Shown here one piece after another: positions 48,001 to 56,660 of a stretch of DNA of 64,000 nt. Position 1 is the stretch's first letter, and each line of letters starts with the position of its first letter. Under the pieces are notes generated by a model. That model saw only the letters and a list, made by a program, of their open reading frames with translations, searched no databases and was not told where the DNA came from. This stretch comes from Methylotenera sp. (lineage in GTDB: Bacteria; Pseudomonadota; Gammaproteobacteria; Burkholderiales; Methylophilaceae). The position numbers and the translations under genes were made by a program. The stretch is from assembly GCA_028688575.1 (NCBI GenBank), contig JAQTXW010000003.1, positions 1 through 64,000 on the forward strand, written 5' to 3'.

Positions 48001-48687
48001 TTACCGAATCAGGCGTGATAGCTCAGCAGTAAAGTCTTCTCTGCGCATTTCATGTGCGCCCAGGCTTGTGAGGTGTGCGGTTTTCATCTGGCAGTCAATC
48101 AGCGCGACATGCTGCGTTTTTAGATATTCTACCAAGCTGACAAAAGCGACTTTTGACGCGTCCGTGACATGGTGAAACATACTTTCGCCGTAAAACATGC
48201 GGCCAATTTTTACGCCATAGCAGCCACCCACCAATTGCCCATCCATCCAGCTTTCGGCAGAGATCGCATAGCCTGAGGCGTGTAGTCTGCAGTAGGCGTC
48301 TATGATGTCTTGCGTAATCCAGGTACCTGCTTGCTGGCTACGCGGTGTCTGGCTGCAGTGGGTGATGACATCCTTGAACGCTGAGTTAAAGCGCACTTCA
48401 AATTTTTGCTGTTTAATCGTTTTTTTGAGCGATTGACTTATTTTTAATGCATGAGGATAAAGCACCATGCGTGGGTTAGGGCTCCACCATAGAATAGGCT
48501 CGCCATGGCTAAACCAGGGGAAAATCCCACGCTGATAAGCATTGAGTAAACGTGCTAACGATAAATCGCCGCCAATGGCAATTAAACCGTTGGGCTCGAC
48601 AAGCGCTTCAGTGGTTGGCGGGAAGTCACAATTGCCATCCACGCAGGCAACCCGACCATTCGGTAATTGGTAATATCCGTTACTCAT
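48001..48687 (-). CDS. aat: Leucyl/phenylalanyl-tRNA-protein transferase
   Basis: A 228-aa enzyme that adds Leu or Phe to proteins with N-terminal Lys or Arg, creating ClpS/ClpAP N-degrons. Diagnostic blocks are GLIAIGGDLSLARLLNAY, GIFPWFSHGEPILWWSPNPR, AESWMDGQLVGGCYGVKIG and FYGESMFHH. The length agrees with E. coli Aat (234 aa). It is immediately upstream of bpt on the same strand. Confidence 0.97.
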   Translation of the reverse strand: MSNGYYQLPNGRVACVDGNCDFPPTTEALVEPNGLIAIGGDLSLARLLNAYQRGIFPWFSHGEPILWWSPNPRMVLYPHALKISQSLKKTIKQQKFEVRFNSAFKDVITHCSQTPRSQQAGTWITQDIIDAYCRLHASGYAISAESWMDGQLVGGCYGVKIGRMFYGESMFHHVTDASKVAFVSLVEYLKTQHVALIDCQMKTAHLTSLGAHEMRREDFTAELSRLIR

Positions 48688-48795
48688 CTACTTGATGTTT
48701 GATTTTTCTGTCTTATGCGTATTATGCAGGCAATTTATACTGTGGTTTCCACCTTTTTTGCATCAGGTGTGCAAAAAACTGCATGTGAGTGGCAG

Positions 48796-49425
48796 CTAAA
48801 GAAATTTGAAAAACGTAAATGCTTTTTCACCAAAATACCAAAGTGCAAAAAAGAACGCACTGAAATAGATGACAGTAACCATGAGCCAAAAGATCGCGAT
48901 AAAAACCATAAGCCCGTCTTCTTCAAGTTCGCCGATGCAGAAAAATAAAATCGCGAGTCCAGGCAGCATGTTATTCATGGGGAGCACACCAAAGGGGATG
49001 GCCATTAATGCGCCAGCAGCACATAAAATAAAGCCGCCTATTTTTTGTCCGCGATGCCCTTTTATCACAGAGAAATAGCGGGGTTTGGTGAATTTTCTGC
49101 AAAATCCCAGTATGTTGAGGCATACCTTAACTAGGATTTGCCAGGTTTTTTGGTTAAATTCAATCGCGGCAATTGATGCTGGCAACACAGGGGTTGTGTG
49201 CCCGCGCAAAAGCTGCCAGCCCAGCGTGGCAAAAGCAAGCCCGCCCAATATTGTAATAGGCCCAAGCGGCACTGGTTGCAAAAAAGGCAATACGAGTATG
49301 ATGCTGATGAATGCGTAACCCGCCCCATCAAGTGAGTTTAATGCTTCACCAAGTGTAAGGGGGCGTGTTTTAGACTGGGCAGCAAACTGCTGCAATGTTT
49401 TAACTAAATTTGCGTAATCGCACAT
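48796..49425 (-). CDS. ExoD-family membrane protein
   Basis: The protein is 209 aa from the ATG giving MCDYANLVKTLQQF, chosen because an AAAGG lies upstream; the ORF-track version adds 25 residues without family similarity. Core motifs RPLTLGEALNSLDGAGYAF, ILVLPFLQPVPLGPITILGG and AIPFGVLPMNNMLPGLAIL place it in the ExoD family of polytopic inner-membrane proteins. In rhizobia ExoD affects exopolysaccharide and nodule invasion; the biochemical role is unknown. No exopolysaccharide genes are nearby. Confidence 0.88.
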   Translation of the reverse strand: MCDYANLVKTLQQFAAQSKTRPLTLGEALNSLDGAGYAFISIILVLPFLQPVPLGPITILGGLAFATLGWQLLRGHTTPVLPASIAAIEFNQKTWQILVKVCLNILGFCRKFTKPRYFSVIKGHRGQKIGGFILCAAGALMAIPFGVLPMNNMLPGLAILFFCIGELEEDGLMVFIAIFWLMVTVIYFSAFFFALWYFGEKAFTFFKFL

Positions 49426-49641
49426 AAAGCGGATTGCCTTTGTAAAAACCAATATCCATAAAAAATAGTGGGATGAACGCGGATGTTGATTGAGCATCAC
49501 CAGGTTGATTTTAGCGCCGATTGCAGTTTTGTGGTGAATGAACTTTAAAAAAGCTTCTTAATCATACAACTAGCGCGTAAAATGCGCACACTTCTATAGA
49601 CTAATCAATAGACCAAACACACCTTGGAACATTACGCCACC

Positions 49642-51780
49642 ATGTCAGCTAAGCCTATCCACAGCTACCGTCCTTATTGGGCGAAGCGGTTTGGGCCTGC
49701 GCCAATTTTACCCATGTCACGCGCCGAAATGGACGCGCTGGGCTGGGATAGTTGCGACATTATTTTAATTTCAGGAGATGCTTATATTGATCATCCGAGT
49801 TTTGGCGTGTCTTTGGTGGGACGTCTGCTGGAGGCACAGGGCTTTCGTGTGGGGATTATCGCACAACCAGACTGGCAGAATGCACAGGCTTTTAAAGCGT
49901 TAGGCAAGCCTAACCTTTACTTTGGTGTAACAGCAGGCAATATGGACAGTATGGTGAATCGTTATACAGCGGATAGAAAAATCCGCAGTGATGATGCCTA
50001 TACCCCAGACGCCGCGCCTAACAAACGCCCGGATCGCGCCGTGCTGGTCTATAGTCAGCGTTGCCGTGAGGCTTATTCAGATGTGCCTTTGGTCATTGGC
50101 AGTATTGAAGCCAGTTTACGCCGTATTGCCCATTATGATTACTGGTCTGACAAGGTGCGCCGCAGTGTTTTAATCGACTCTAAAGCGGATATCTTGCTTT
50201 ATGGTAATGCAGAGCGTGCCTTGGTCGAACTGACACATCGCCTGGCAAAAGGTGAAAAAGTTGCGGATATACAAGATATTCGCGGTACTGCTTTTTTGCG
50301 TAAAAAAATTCCTGAAGACTTTAGTGAGATTGAGAGTGCAAAGCTGGATCGTCCAGGAGTCGTGGACAAGCCAGTTGACCCTTATGAAATGAAGATGGGC
50401 AAAGCCGATGCCAGTTGTGCTACTGAAGCATCATCTGACAAAGCTGCGTTACCAGATGGCACCAAACCCATAGAAATTTTACGTAAGCCCAAAACCGACA
50501 GAAGCAAACAAGTGGTGCGCTTGCCTTCTTATGAAGAGGTGTCAATTGACCCTGTGCTGTATGCACACGCATCACGCGTGCTACATTTGGAAGCTAACCC
50601 AGGCAATGCGCGTGCATTGGTACAAAAGCATGGTGACCGTGAAGTGTGGCTAAACCCTCCGCCGATTCCACTCACCACCAAGGAGATGGATTACGTGTAT
50701 GACATGCCGTATGCACGTAAACCGCATCCGGCTTATAAAAATGCCAAAATCCCCGCATGGGAGATGATCCGTTTTAGCGTGAATATCATGCGTGGCTGCT
50801 TTGGCGGTTGTACATTCTGCAGTATTACCGAACATGAAGGCCGCATTATTCAAAGCCGAAGTGAAGCCTCGATTTTGAAAGAGGTGGAAGAAATTCGCGA
50901 TAAAGTAGAAGGCTTTACAGGGGTCATATCCGATCTCGGTGGCCCCACGGCCAATATGTACCGCATTGCCTGTAAATCAGAATCTATTGAAAAAAACTGC
51001 CGTAAATTAAGCTGTGTATACCCAGGCGTTTGTGAGAATCTGAATACAGATCACAGCGCGCTGATACAGTTATATCGAAAAGCGCGTGCGCTAAAAGGTG
51101 TTAAGAAAATTTTAATTGGCAGTGGCGTGCGCTACGATTTAGCGGTGAAATCGCCTGAATATGTGAAAGAATTGGTGCAGCATCACGTAGGCGGCTATTT
51201 AAAAATCGCGCCTGAACACTCAGAAGAAAATGTGCTGAGTAAAATGATGAAGCCAGGCATGGATGCGTATGATGAGTTCAAAGCGATGTTTGAAAAGTTT
51301 AGTGCGGAAGCTGGTAAAAAGCAGTATTTGATACCGTACTTTATTGCCGCACATCCAGGCACCACGGATGACGATATGCTGAATTTAGCGCTTTGGCTTA
51401 AAAAATACGACTTCAAGCTGGATCAGGTGCAAACCTTTACACCTACACCGATGGCCATGGCAACGGCGATGTATCATTCAGGCAAAAATCCGTTGCGCAA
51501 AGTGACAGCGAGTTCGGAAGACGTGCCCATCCCTAAGGCAGGTAATGTGCGTAAATTGCATAAGGCATTTATACGCTATCATGACCCAAACAATTGGCCG
51601 ATGTTGCGTGAGGCTTTAAAAAAGATGGGGCGTGCAGACTTAATTGGCAGTGGCAAGCAGTGTTTGATTCCTGCATGGCAGCCACTTCCAAACAAGCCAG
51701 TGAAGACGGTGCGTGGTGAGCAGTTGGAGCGAACCGCTCGGCCTAGACGTGTGTCTGAGAAAAAGCGCAAATATTCCTAG
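49642..51780 (+). CDS. ygiQ: YgiQ-family radical SAM protein
   Basis: The protein is 712 aa from the ATG giving [16 protein letters not shown]; the ORF-track start six codons earlier is a TTG. The N-terminus has the YgiQ pattern [20 protein letters not shown] and [11 protein letters not shown]. The radical-SAM CxxxCxxC cluster motif is [17 protein letters not shown]. Further family blocks are [12 protein letters not shown] and [18 protein letters not shown]. The reaction is not established for this family. The C-terminus is Lys/Arg-rich. It is a single gene on the plus strand, divergent from exoD. Confidence 0.95.
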   Translation: MSAKPIHSYRPYWAKRFGPAPILPMSRAEMDALGWDSCDIILISGDAYIDHPSFGVSLVGRLLEAQGFRVGIIAQPDWQNAQAFKALGKPNLYFGVTAGNMDSMVNRYTADRKIRSDDAYTPDAAPNKRPDRAVLVYSQRCREAYSDVPLVIGSIEASLRRIAHYDYWSDKVRRSVLIDSKADILLYGNAERALVELTHRLAKGEKVADIQDIRGTAFLRKKIPEDFSEIESAKLDRPGVVDKPVDPYEMKMGKADASCATEASSDKAALPDGTKPIEILRKPKTDRSKQVVRLPSYEEVSIDPVLYAHASRVLHLEANPGNARALVQKHGDREVWLNPPPIPLTTKEMDYVYDMPYARKPHPAYKNAKIPAWEMIRFSVNIMRGCFGGCTFCSITEHEGRIIQSRSEASILKEVEEIRDKVEGFTGVISDLGGPTANMYRIACKSESIEKNCRKLSCVYPGVCENLNTDHSALIQLYRKARALKGVKKILIGSGVRYDLAVKSPEYVKELVQHHVGGYLKIAPEHSEENVLSKMMKPGMDAYDEFKAMFEKFSAEAGKKQYLIPYFIAAHPGTTDDDMLNLALWLKKYDFKLDQVQTFTPTPMAMATAMYHSGKNPLRKVTASSEDVPIPKAGNVRKLHKAFIRYHDPNNWPMLREALKKMGRADLIGSGKQCLIPAWQPLPNKPVKTVRGEQLERTARPRRVSEKKRKYS

Positions 51781-51941
51781 CCCGCAGTATTGCGAGTCCA
51801 TGTATTGGTGGCAAGTTTTTTGTAGAGGTGATAGTCACCGCATTTGTTTGCCGCTTAGCCCTGTTGTATACAATATGATGCACGGTTTGAGTTAATTATA
51901 GCTGGCGGCTAGTTGAGCCTATTGAGCATAGAGGATATTTA

Positions 51942-52805
51942 ATGCGATTGCTATCTTTTAGATTAGCGCTGCGATTTATTGCGCTGCTTATTTTTGCTGG
52001 CATTGCGCTGCCTGTATTTGCGGGAAAAAACCTGCTTTGGAAAGCCAGTTCACCTGAAGGTGGCCAGATTTACTTATTTGGCACGATACACACCGATGAT
52101 AACCGTGTCACGGCATTTTCGCCTGAAGTCATGCACGCAATTCAAGCTGTCGATTTGTTTATGATGGAAGCTGAAGCACCAGTAAACAACAAAATGTTGC
52201 TGATGCATGAGGCTAATTTGCAGGAAATGCTCACTGAGCACGAGCTTGAAAAAGTCTACCGCTTGGCAGAGTTTCATGTCATGCATCGCGATACTGTGCT
52301 TCGCACCAAGCCCTGGCTGCTGGCAGTCGTGTTTGATTCTCCCAGGCCGTTAACTCCGTTTGCACAAGACAACCTCCTTAAGACAAAGGCTGAAGACTTT
52401 GGCATTGCAGTGAAGGGGTTGGCGACCGCAGAAGAGCATTTTTCAGCACTTGATCACTTAAGTCTTGAAGAGCAGTTGGTTTTTTTACGGGCAGTACTTA
52501 AACGCAGCGATAAAACCAAGCAGCGTGATTACGAACGTCTGGTGCAGGCATATCTGCGCGGAGATGCAACTCAACTATTGGTGCTCAATGAGAAAATTAC
52601 GGGGGGCATGCTACCCCATGCTTTGTGGCAGCGGATGAAAACGCAATTGATGGACCATCGCAATGCAGTGATGGCCGAGCGCTTACTGAATGAAGCGCAA
52701 ACCAAGCAATTGTTTGTTGCAGTAGGTGCGTCACATCTGGCAGGTCAGCGTGGCTTATTAAATCGTCTAAAGCTCGCAGGTTATCGTGTTGAGCGTATGG
52801 ATTAA
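51942..52805 (+). CDS. TraB/GumN-family protein, secreted
   Basis: A 287-aa protein with a signal peptide ending at ALPVFAG. The TraB/GumN (Tiki-like metalloprotease fold) motifs are present: YLFGTIHTDDNRV (GxxH) near the start, a Glu-rich FMMEAEAP, and the C-terminal VAVGASHLAGQRGLLNRL (GxxH). Family members are putative metal-dependent peptidases; substrates in bacteria are unknown. A GAGGA ribosome-binding site precedes the ATG. The stop codon overlaps the stop of the convergent blc gene (TTAA). Confidence 0.88.
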   Translation: MRLLSFRLALRFIALLIFAGIALPVFAGKNLLWKASSPEGGQIYLFGTIHTDDNRVTAFSPEVMHAIQAVDLFMMEAEAPVNNKMLLMHEANLQEMLTEHELEKVYRLAEFHVMHRDTVLRTKPWLLAVVFDSPRPLTPFAQDNLLKTKAEDFGIAVKGLATAEEHFSALDHLSLEEQLVFLRAVLKRSDKTKQRDYERLVQAYLRGDATQLLVLNEKITGGMLPHALWQRMKTQLMDHRNAVMAERLLNEAQTKQLFVAVGASHLAGQRGLLNRLKLAGYRVERMD

Positions 52806-53392
52806 TGCACAACATGTCTTCCTGCCTCATAGTTCATCACTTCGGGGTTCTGATTAACATAAATCAGGTTTTCAGTGGCAAAGCCTAATTCTTTAGCTTG
52901 TGCAATCAAGTGTTGTTTGATTGGGTAAGAAAGTTGCGGCGTACGCGATAAAATCCAAAGATAAGATTTATCAGGGCCGCACAGCATGACGTAGTTATAG
53001 TAGGGCTGGTCGAGCGTGATAATGTTATATGCACCGTAAAACGGTCCAAAGAATGACACTTTCAGCTTCCCTGTACGCGAGCCGTCTGCATTGGCGGGGT
53101 CTACGAAATAGGCTTTGCCTACGGCTTCTTTCCATTCATTTTTTTTGCTGTTATACCCACGGTTGATGACTTTGATTCCACCGTCATCACGCAAGCTGTA
53201 TGAGGCCGTGACATTGTCCAAATCCCGTTCAAAGCTATGGTCCAAACGGGCAACTTCATACCAGGTGCCTAAGTATTGGTTAGGGTCAAAGTGCTCAATT
53301 ACTTTGACGTTATCAGGTACTCCCATGCACGAGGCGAGTAAAGCGCTGGTGCAAATAAGTAAATAACGTAGCATGTTGTTGATTTTTATCAT
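52802..53392 (-). CDS. blc: Outer-membrane lipoprotein lipocalin Blc
   Basis: The protein is 196 aa from the ATG giving MIKINNMLRYLL; the ORF-track version reaches far upstream without similarity. A lipoprotein signal with lipobox LASC at about residue 22 precedes the lipocalin signature YLGTWYEVARLDHSFERDL. Later blocks RGYNSKKNEWKEAVGKAYF, LKVSFFGPFYGAYNI and YLWILSRTP match bacterial Blc. It probably binds lysophospholipids or fatty acids at the outer membrane. It is convergent with and overlaps the TraB-like gene by 4 bp. Confidence 0.94.
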   Translation of the reverse strand: MIKINNMLRYLLICTSALLASCMGVPDNVKVIEHFDPNQYLGTWYEVARLDHSFERDLDNVTASYSLRDDGGIKVINRGYNSKKNEWKEAVGKAYFVDPANADGSRTGKLKVSFFGPFYGAYNIITLDQPYYNYVMLCGPDKSYLWILSRTPQLSYPIKQHLIAQAKELGFATENLIYVNQNPEVMNYEAGRHVVH

Positions 53393-53507
53393 GGTGGCAG
53401 GCGGTCTTCCTAGGTGATGTGTAGTCGTCAGACAGGGCATTGCGTTTAAAAATTCCATCAAATGGTGTGTTGCAGTCAGGCAAGATTCATGTAATGGAAA
53501 ATTTGCT

Positions 53508-54092
53508 TTAATCTGGTTTTGACATCCAGGCAAAGAGTGTGGCTCGCATGACTTCTTCTACAGGCATGTCAATCGGTGTTAGCCAGCTGCGTGGCACAAA
53601 AACGGTATAGCCCCCAATCATGTAGCCCATGGGCAAATAAACGGCAACGCGGTCACCCTGCATAAAGCCATCTGGTAACCGATGGGTGGTTTGCCTGGTG
53701 ATTAAGCCGACCATTTCGAGCTCGTATCCAGGAATCCTCAAGGTAACGGCCTGTTGTGAATCGCCTTTTTGATGTGGCGCAAAATAATCTGCAAAACTCT
53801 TTAGCGATGAATAAATACTCTTAACCACGGGCAGATTGGTGAATGGAAGTTCAATCAGCGAGAGCAGTTTGTAGATGTATTTGTGAGAAACGAGGTAGCC
53901 TAGCAGCACAATACCAGCCAGCCCTAGCATAAGTCCTAACCCAGGAACATAAAAATCACCAATAATCGGGCGCACCCACCACATGGCAATTTGCTCTGCC
54001 CATGTGAGAAACGTATAGAGCAGGTAAACGGTCAAACCTAAAGGCAAAGCCGTAAGCAGGCCGCGAAAAAAATACTGATAGATGCGTTTCAT
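53508..54092 (-). CDS. DUF502 family inner-membrane protein
   Basis: A 194-aa protein with two N-terminal transmembrane helices (FFRGLLTALPLGLTVYLLYTF and GLGLMLGLAGIVLLGYLV) and a cytoplasmic beta-rich domain. The YSSLKSFADYFA and GDRVAVYLPMGYMIGGYTVFV blocks are diagnostic of DUF502. The function is not known. It lies 7 bp after the RsuA-like gene on the same strand, so both are probably in one transcript with blc downstream. Confidence 0.88.
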   Translation of the reverse strand: MKRIYQYFFRGLLTALPLGLTVYLLYTFLTWAEQIAMWWVRPIIGDFYVPGLGLMLGLAGIVLLGYLVSHKYIYKLLSLIELPFTNLPVVKSIYSSLKSFADYFAPHQKGDSQQAVTLRIPGYELEMVGLITRQTTHRLPDGFMQGDRVAVYLPMGYMIGGYTVFVPRSWLTPIDMPVEEVMRATLFAWMSKPD

Positions 54093-54099
54093 GATTATC

Positions 54100-54810
54100 C
54101 TATTTCTGCAATGCGTTTAGATCCGAGGCGCTAAGCCAGCGCCACTCTCCCACTTTTAAATCTTGCGGCAAATCCAGTTGGCCGATTCTAATGCGTTTGA
54201 GTGCTTCAACACGGTTGCTGATTGCTGCAACCATGCGTTTTACCTGGTGGTATTTACCTTCGGCCAGCGTCATGTGTATGACTTGGTCGTTTATTTTTGT
54301 GCAAGCTAAGGCGGCAATAGGCATGTCTTCATCAATCAGTTGCACGCCTTTGAGTATGTGTGCAATCTGCTCGTCACTAATTGGGTGCTTGCAGGTCACC
54401 TCGTATACTTTAGGCACTTTGTGTTTTGGTGAGCTCATGCGGTGGATAAACTGCCCATCGTCTGAAATCAGAATCAGCCCCGTGGTGTCTTCATCCAGCC
54501 GACCAATGCACTGCACGCCACGCTCAACCAGTGGGTGAGGCAATAGACTGTAGATGGTAGGGTGGTGCTGGGTTTTGTGTGAGCACTCATAATCGCTGGG
54601 TTTGTGCATCATGAGATAAGACTTCTCATGGTAATCCCAAGCCTCACCCTTAACGGTGAAGTGCAGATTATCTAAATCAAACTGCGCGTCAGGGTCATCA
54701 CAAAGCTCACCATTCACGGTCACTTCTTGGTTAATAATCATGATGCGGCAAAGCTTGCGCGAGCCAAAGCCTTGTTTTTTTAAGATGCGTTCTAAGTCTA
54801 GTTTAGCCAT
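54100..54810 (-). CDS. rsuA: 16S rRNA pseudouridine synthase, RsuA type
   Basis: A 236-aa protein with an N-terminal S4 domain (LERILKKQGFGSRKLCRIMI) and the RsuA/RluB/E/F catalytic motif CIGRLDEDTTGLILISDDG with the essential Asp. Further conserved parts are YLMMHKPSDYECS and AEGKYHQVKRMVAAISNRV. RsuA modifies U516 of 16S rRNA; assignment to RsuA rather than RluE/F is by overall resemblance. It follows the aqpZ terminator and leads into the DUF502 gene. Confidence 0.9.
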   Translation of the reverse strand: MAKLDLERILKKQGFGSRKLCRIMIINQEVTVNGELCDDPDAQFDLDNLHFTVKGEAWDYHEKSYLMMHKPSDYECSHKTQHHPTIYSLLPHPLVERGVQCIGRLDEDTTGLILISDDGQFIHRMSSPKHKVPKVYEVTCKHPISDEQIAHILKGVQLIDEDMPIAALACTKINDQVIHMTLAEGKYHQVKRMVAAISNRVEALKRIRIGQLDLPQDLKVGEWRWLSASDLNALQK

Positions 54811-54832
54811 GCGCTATTATAGCGTCAGATAT

Positions 54833-54856
54833 AAAAACGCCCACAAAATGTGAGCG
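54833..54856 (-). terminator. Intrinsic terminator of aqpZ
   Basis: On the minus strand, CGCTCACA pairs with TGTGGGCG (one G-U) around a 3-nt loop, followed by TTTTT. It lies 29 bp past the aqpZ stop and before the rsuA start, so it should separate the two transcripts. Confidence 0.75.
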
Positions 54857-54885
54857 CTTTGTTCTGGCAGATGCAGCTTTTGGCC

Positions 54886-55572
54886 TTATTTTTCGCTGAC
54901 GGTTTTATAAGCCACCGCGCCAATCACAGCGCCAATGATGGGTGCAATCCAAAACAGCCAAAGCTGTTGCAAGGCAATGCCGCCTTCAATTAACGCTGGG
55001 CCAGTGCTGCGCGCAGGGTTAACTGAGGTGTTGGTCACAGGAATGCTAATCAAATGGATAAGCACCAAGGTGAAGCCAATCGCAATCGGCGCTAATCCTG
55101 CAGGTGCGCGTTTGTCGGTAGCACCCATGATAATAAACAAGAACATTGCTGTCATCACGATTTCTGTGACTAAACCAGCCACCATGCTGTAGCCATGCGG
55201 AGAGTGTTCTGCAAAACCGTTAGAAGCCAAACTGCCTGCAAAGCCTTCAGCACCACTGGCAATGGTTTTAATTAACAAGGCGGCCAATATTGCACCGATG
55301 ACTTGCGCCACAATGTAATGTGGTAATTCAGAAGCTTTAAATCGTCCGCCTGCTACTAAACCAATCGATACTGCTGGGTTTAAATGGCAACCCGAAATAT
55401 GGCCAATGGCATAAGCCATGGTCACAACTGTTAAGCCAAACGCAAATGAAACGCCTAAATACCCTAAGCCTAAATCAGGAATGCCCGCAGCCAGCACAGC
55501 ACTGCCGCAACCGCCTAATACTAGCCAAAATGTTCCAATTACTTCTGCTAATGAACGTTTTGTTAATGACAT
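54886..55572 (-). CDS. aqpZ: Aquaporin Z
   Basis: A 228-aa six-helix major intrinsic protein. Both pore NPA motifs are present: [12 protein letters not shown] and [15 protein letters not shown]. The N-terminus [20 protein letters not shown] and the Arg right after the second NPA are typical of water-selective AqpZ rather than GlpF. It forms tetrameric water channels in the inner membrane. It is a single gene with its own terminator. Confidence 0.96.
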   Translation of the reverse strand: MSLTKRSLAEVIGTFWLVLGGCGSAVLAAGIPDLGLGYLGVSFAFGLTVVTMAYAIGHISGCHLNPAVSIGLVAGGRFKASELPHYIVAQVIGAILAALLIKTIASGAEGFAGSLASNGFAEHSPHGYSMVAGLVTEIVMTAMFLFIIMGATDKRAPAGLAPIAIGFTLVLIHLISIPVTNTSVNPARSTGPALIEGGIALQQLWLFWIAPIIGAVIGAVAYKTVSEK

Positions 55573-55712
55573 TACACCCTCCGTATCTAAATGGTTTTTT
55601 AATGGACAGATACTGCACTGCCAATTTACTGCAAAGATAGCATGTACACAACCTTGTTTGGGTTAAACTAGCGTTAGATTTTGTAAACAATCTTTAATTT
55701 GATTAGGATGTT

Positions 55713-56504
55713 ATGAGTTTTAAGCACATTACCTCGCGCGATAATCCAGTATTCAAATACTATAAAAAGCTTTCTGAAAATGCGCGTGAGCGCCGTAGTG
55801 AAGCTAAAACACTGCTTGATGGCGTACATTTGATTGAAGCGTATGTGGCGGCTTTTGGTGAGCCAGAAGTGTTGATTATTCCAGAGGGCAAAAGCAGTGT
55901 AGAAGCAACGCGTTTAATTCAATCATTAGAGCATATAGCAACCGTGATGTTACCCACGCTGATGTTTGCTGAAATTACACCAGTGACTAGCAGCACAGGC
56001 GTGCTGGCCTTGGTGAATATTCCAGAAATTTCCGTGCCTGAAGCGCCAAGTTTTGCTTTAATGTTAGAAGATATTCAAGACCCTGGTAATTTGGGAAGTA
56101 TGTTGCGTACGGCAGCTGCCGCAGGTGTGGAGGTTGTATATTTAAGTATGGGCTGTACCGACGCATGGTCACCTAAGGCGTTACGTGGCGGACAGGGTGC
56201 CCAATTCGTAATGCCTATTATTGAGCGCGCAGACTTAATAAATGCGTTGCGCGCGTTTCATGGTGCGAGTTATGCCACGGCAATGACGGGTGAGTCAATT
56301 TATGCGCAGGATCTGAGTACACCTGCCGCTTTTGTGGTGGGAAATGAGGGGGCAGGTTTGCGTATGGAAACCATCGCTGCGTGCTCAAAACACGTCACCA
56401 TCCCCATGGCTAAAACTGCGCTTGGTTCGGTGGAATCTTTAAACGCAGGTGCTGCCGCTGCTATTTGCCTTTTTGAGCGCGTGCGCCAGTTCAAGTCAAG
56501 GTAG
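55713..56504 (+). CDS. SpoU/TrmH-family RNA 2'-O-methyltransferase
   Basis: A 263-aa SPOUT methyltransferase. An N-terminal substrate-binding domain (residues 1-100) precedes the knotted catalytic domain with motif 1 LMLEDIQDPGNLGSMLRTA, motif 2 FVVGNEGAGLRME and motif 3 TIPMAKTALGSVESLNAGAA. It resembles the rRNA methyltransferases of the TsnR/RlmB-like group, but the exact target cannot be set from motifs alone. An AGGA ribosome-binding site precedes the ATG. Confidence 0.92.
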   Translation: MSFKHITSRDNPVFKYYKKLSENARERRSEAKTLLDGVHLIEAYVAAFGEPEVLIIPEGKSSVEATRLIQSLEHIATVMLPTLMFAEITPVTSSTGVLALVNIPEISVPEAPSFALMLEDIQDPGNLGSMLRTAAAAGVEVVYLSMGCTDAWSPKALRGGQGAQFVMPIIERADLINALRAFHGASYATAMTGESIYAQDLSTPAAFVVGNEGAGLRMETIAACSKHVTIPMAKTALGSVESLNAGAAAAICLFERVRQFKSR

Positions 56505-56660
56505 ACTGGTGTAGCAAGCGCTTGGATTTTTTCTAAATTGCCACGTGATGTGATGCGGAATATACTGACGGTTCAATGTTGCACTTAATTTGTGCAATCA
56601 ACGTTACCAAGCTGTCAGTGTTAGCAGTTTTTAGCTGGGTTATAAAATAAAGGTATCTGG

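Noticed and set aside
48715-48948. 77-aa plus-strand ORF overlapping the exoD end
   Set aside because: Lys-rich reading of the antisense of the ExoD C-terminus; no start signal or motif.
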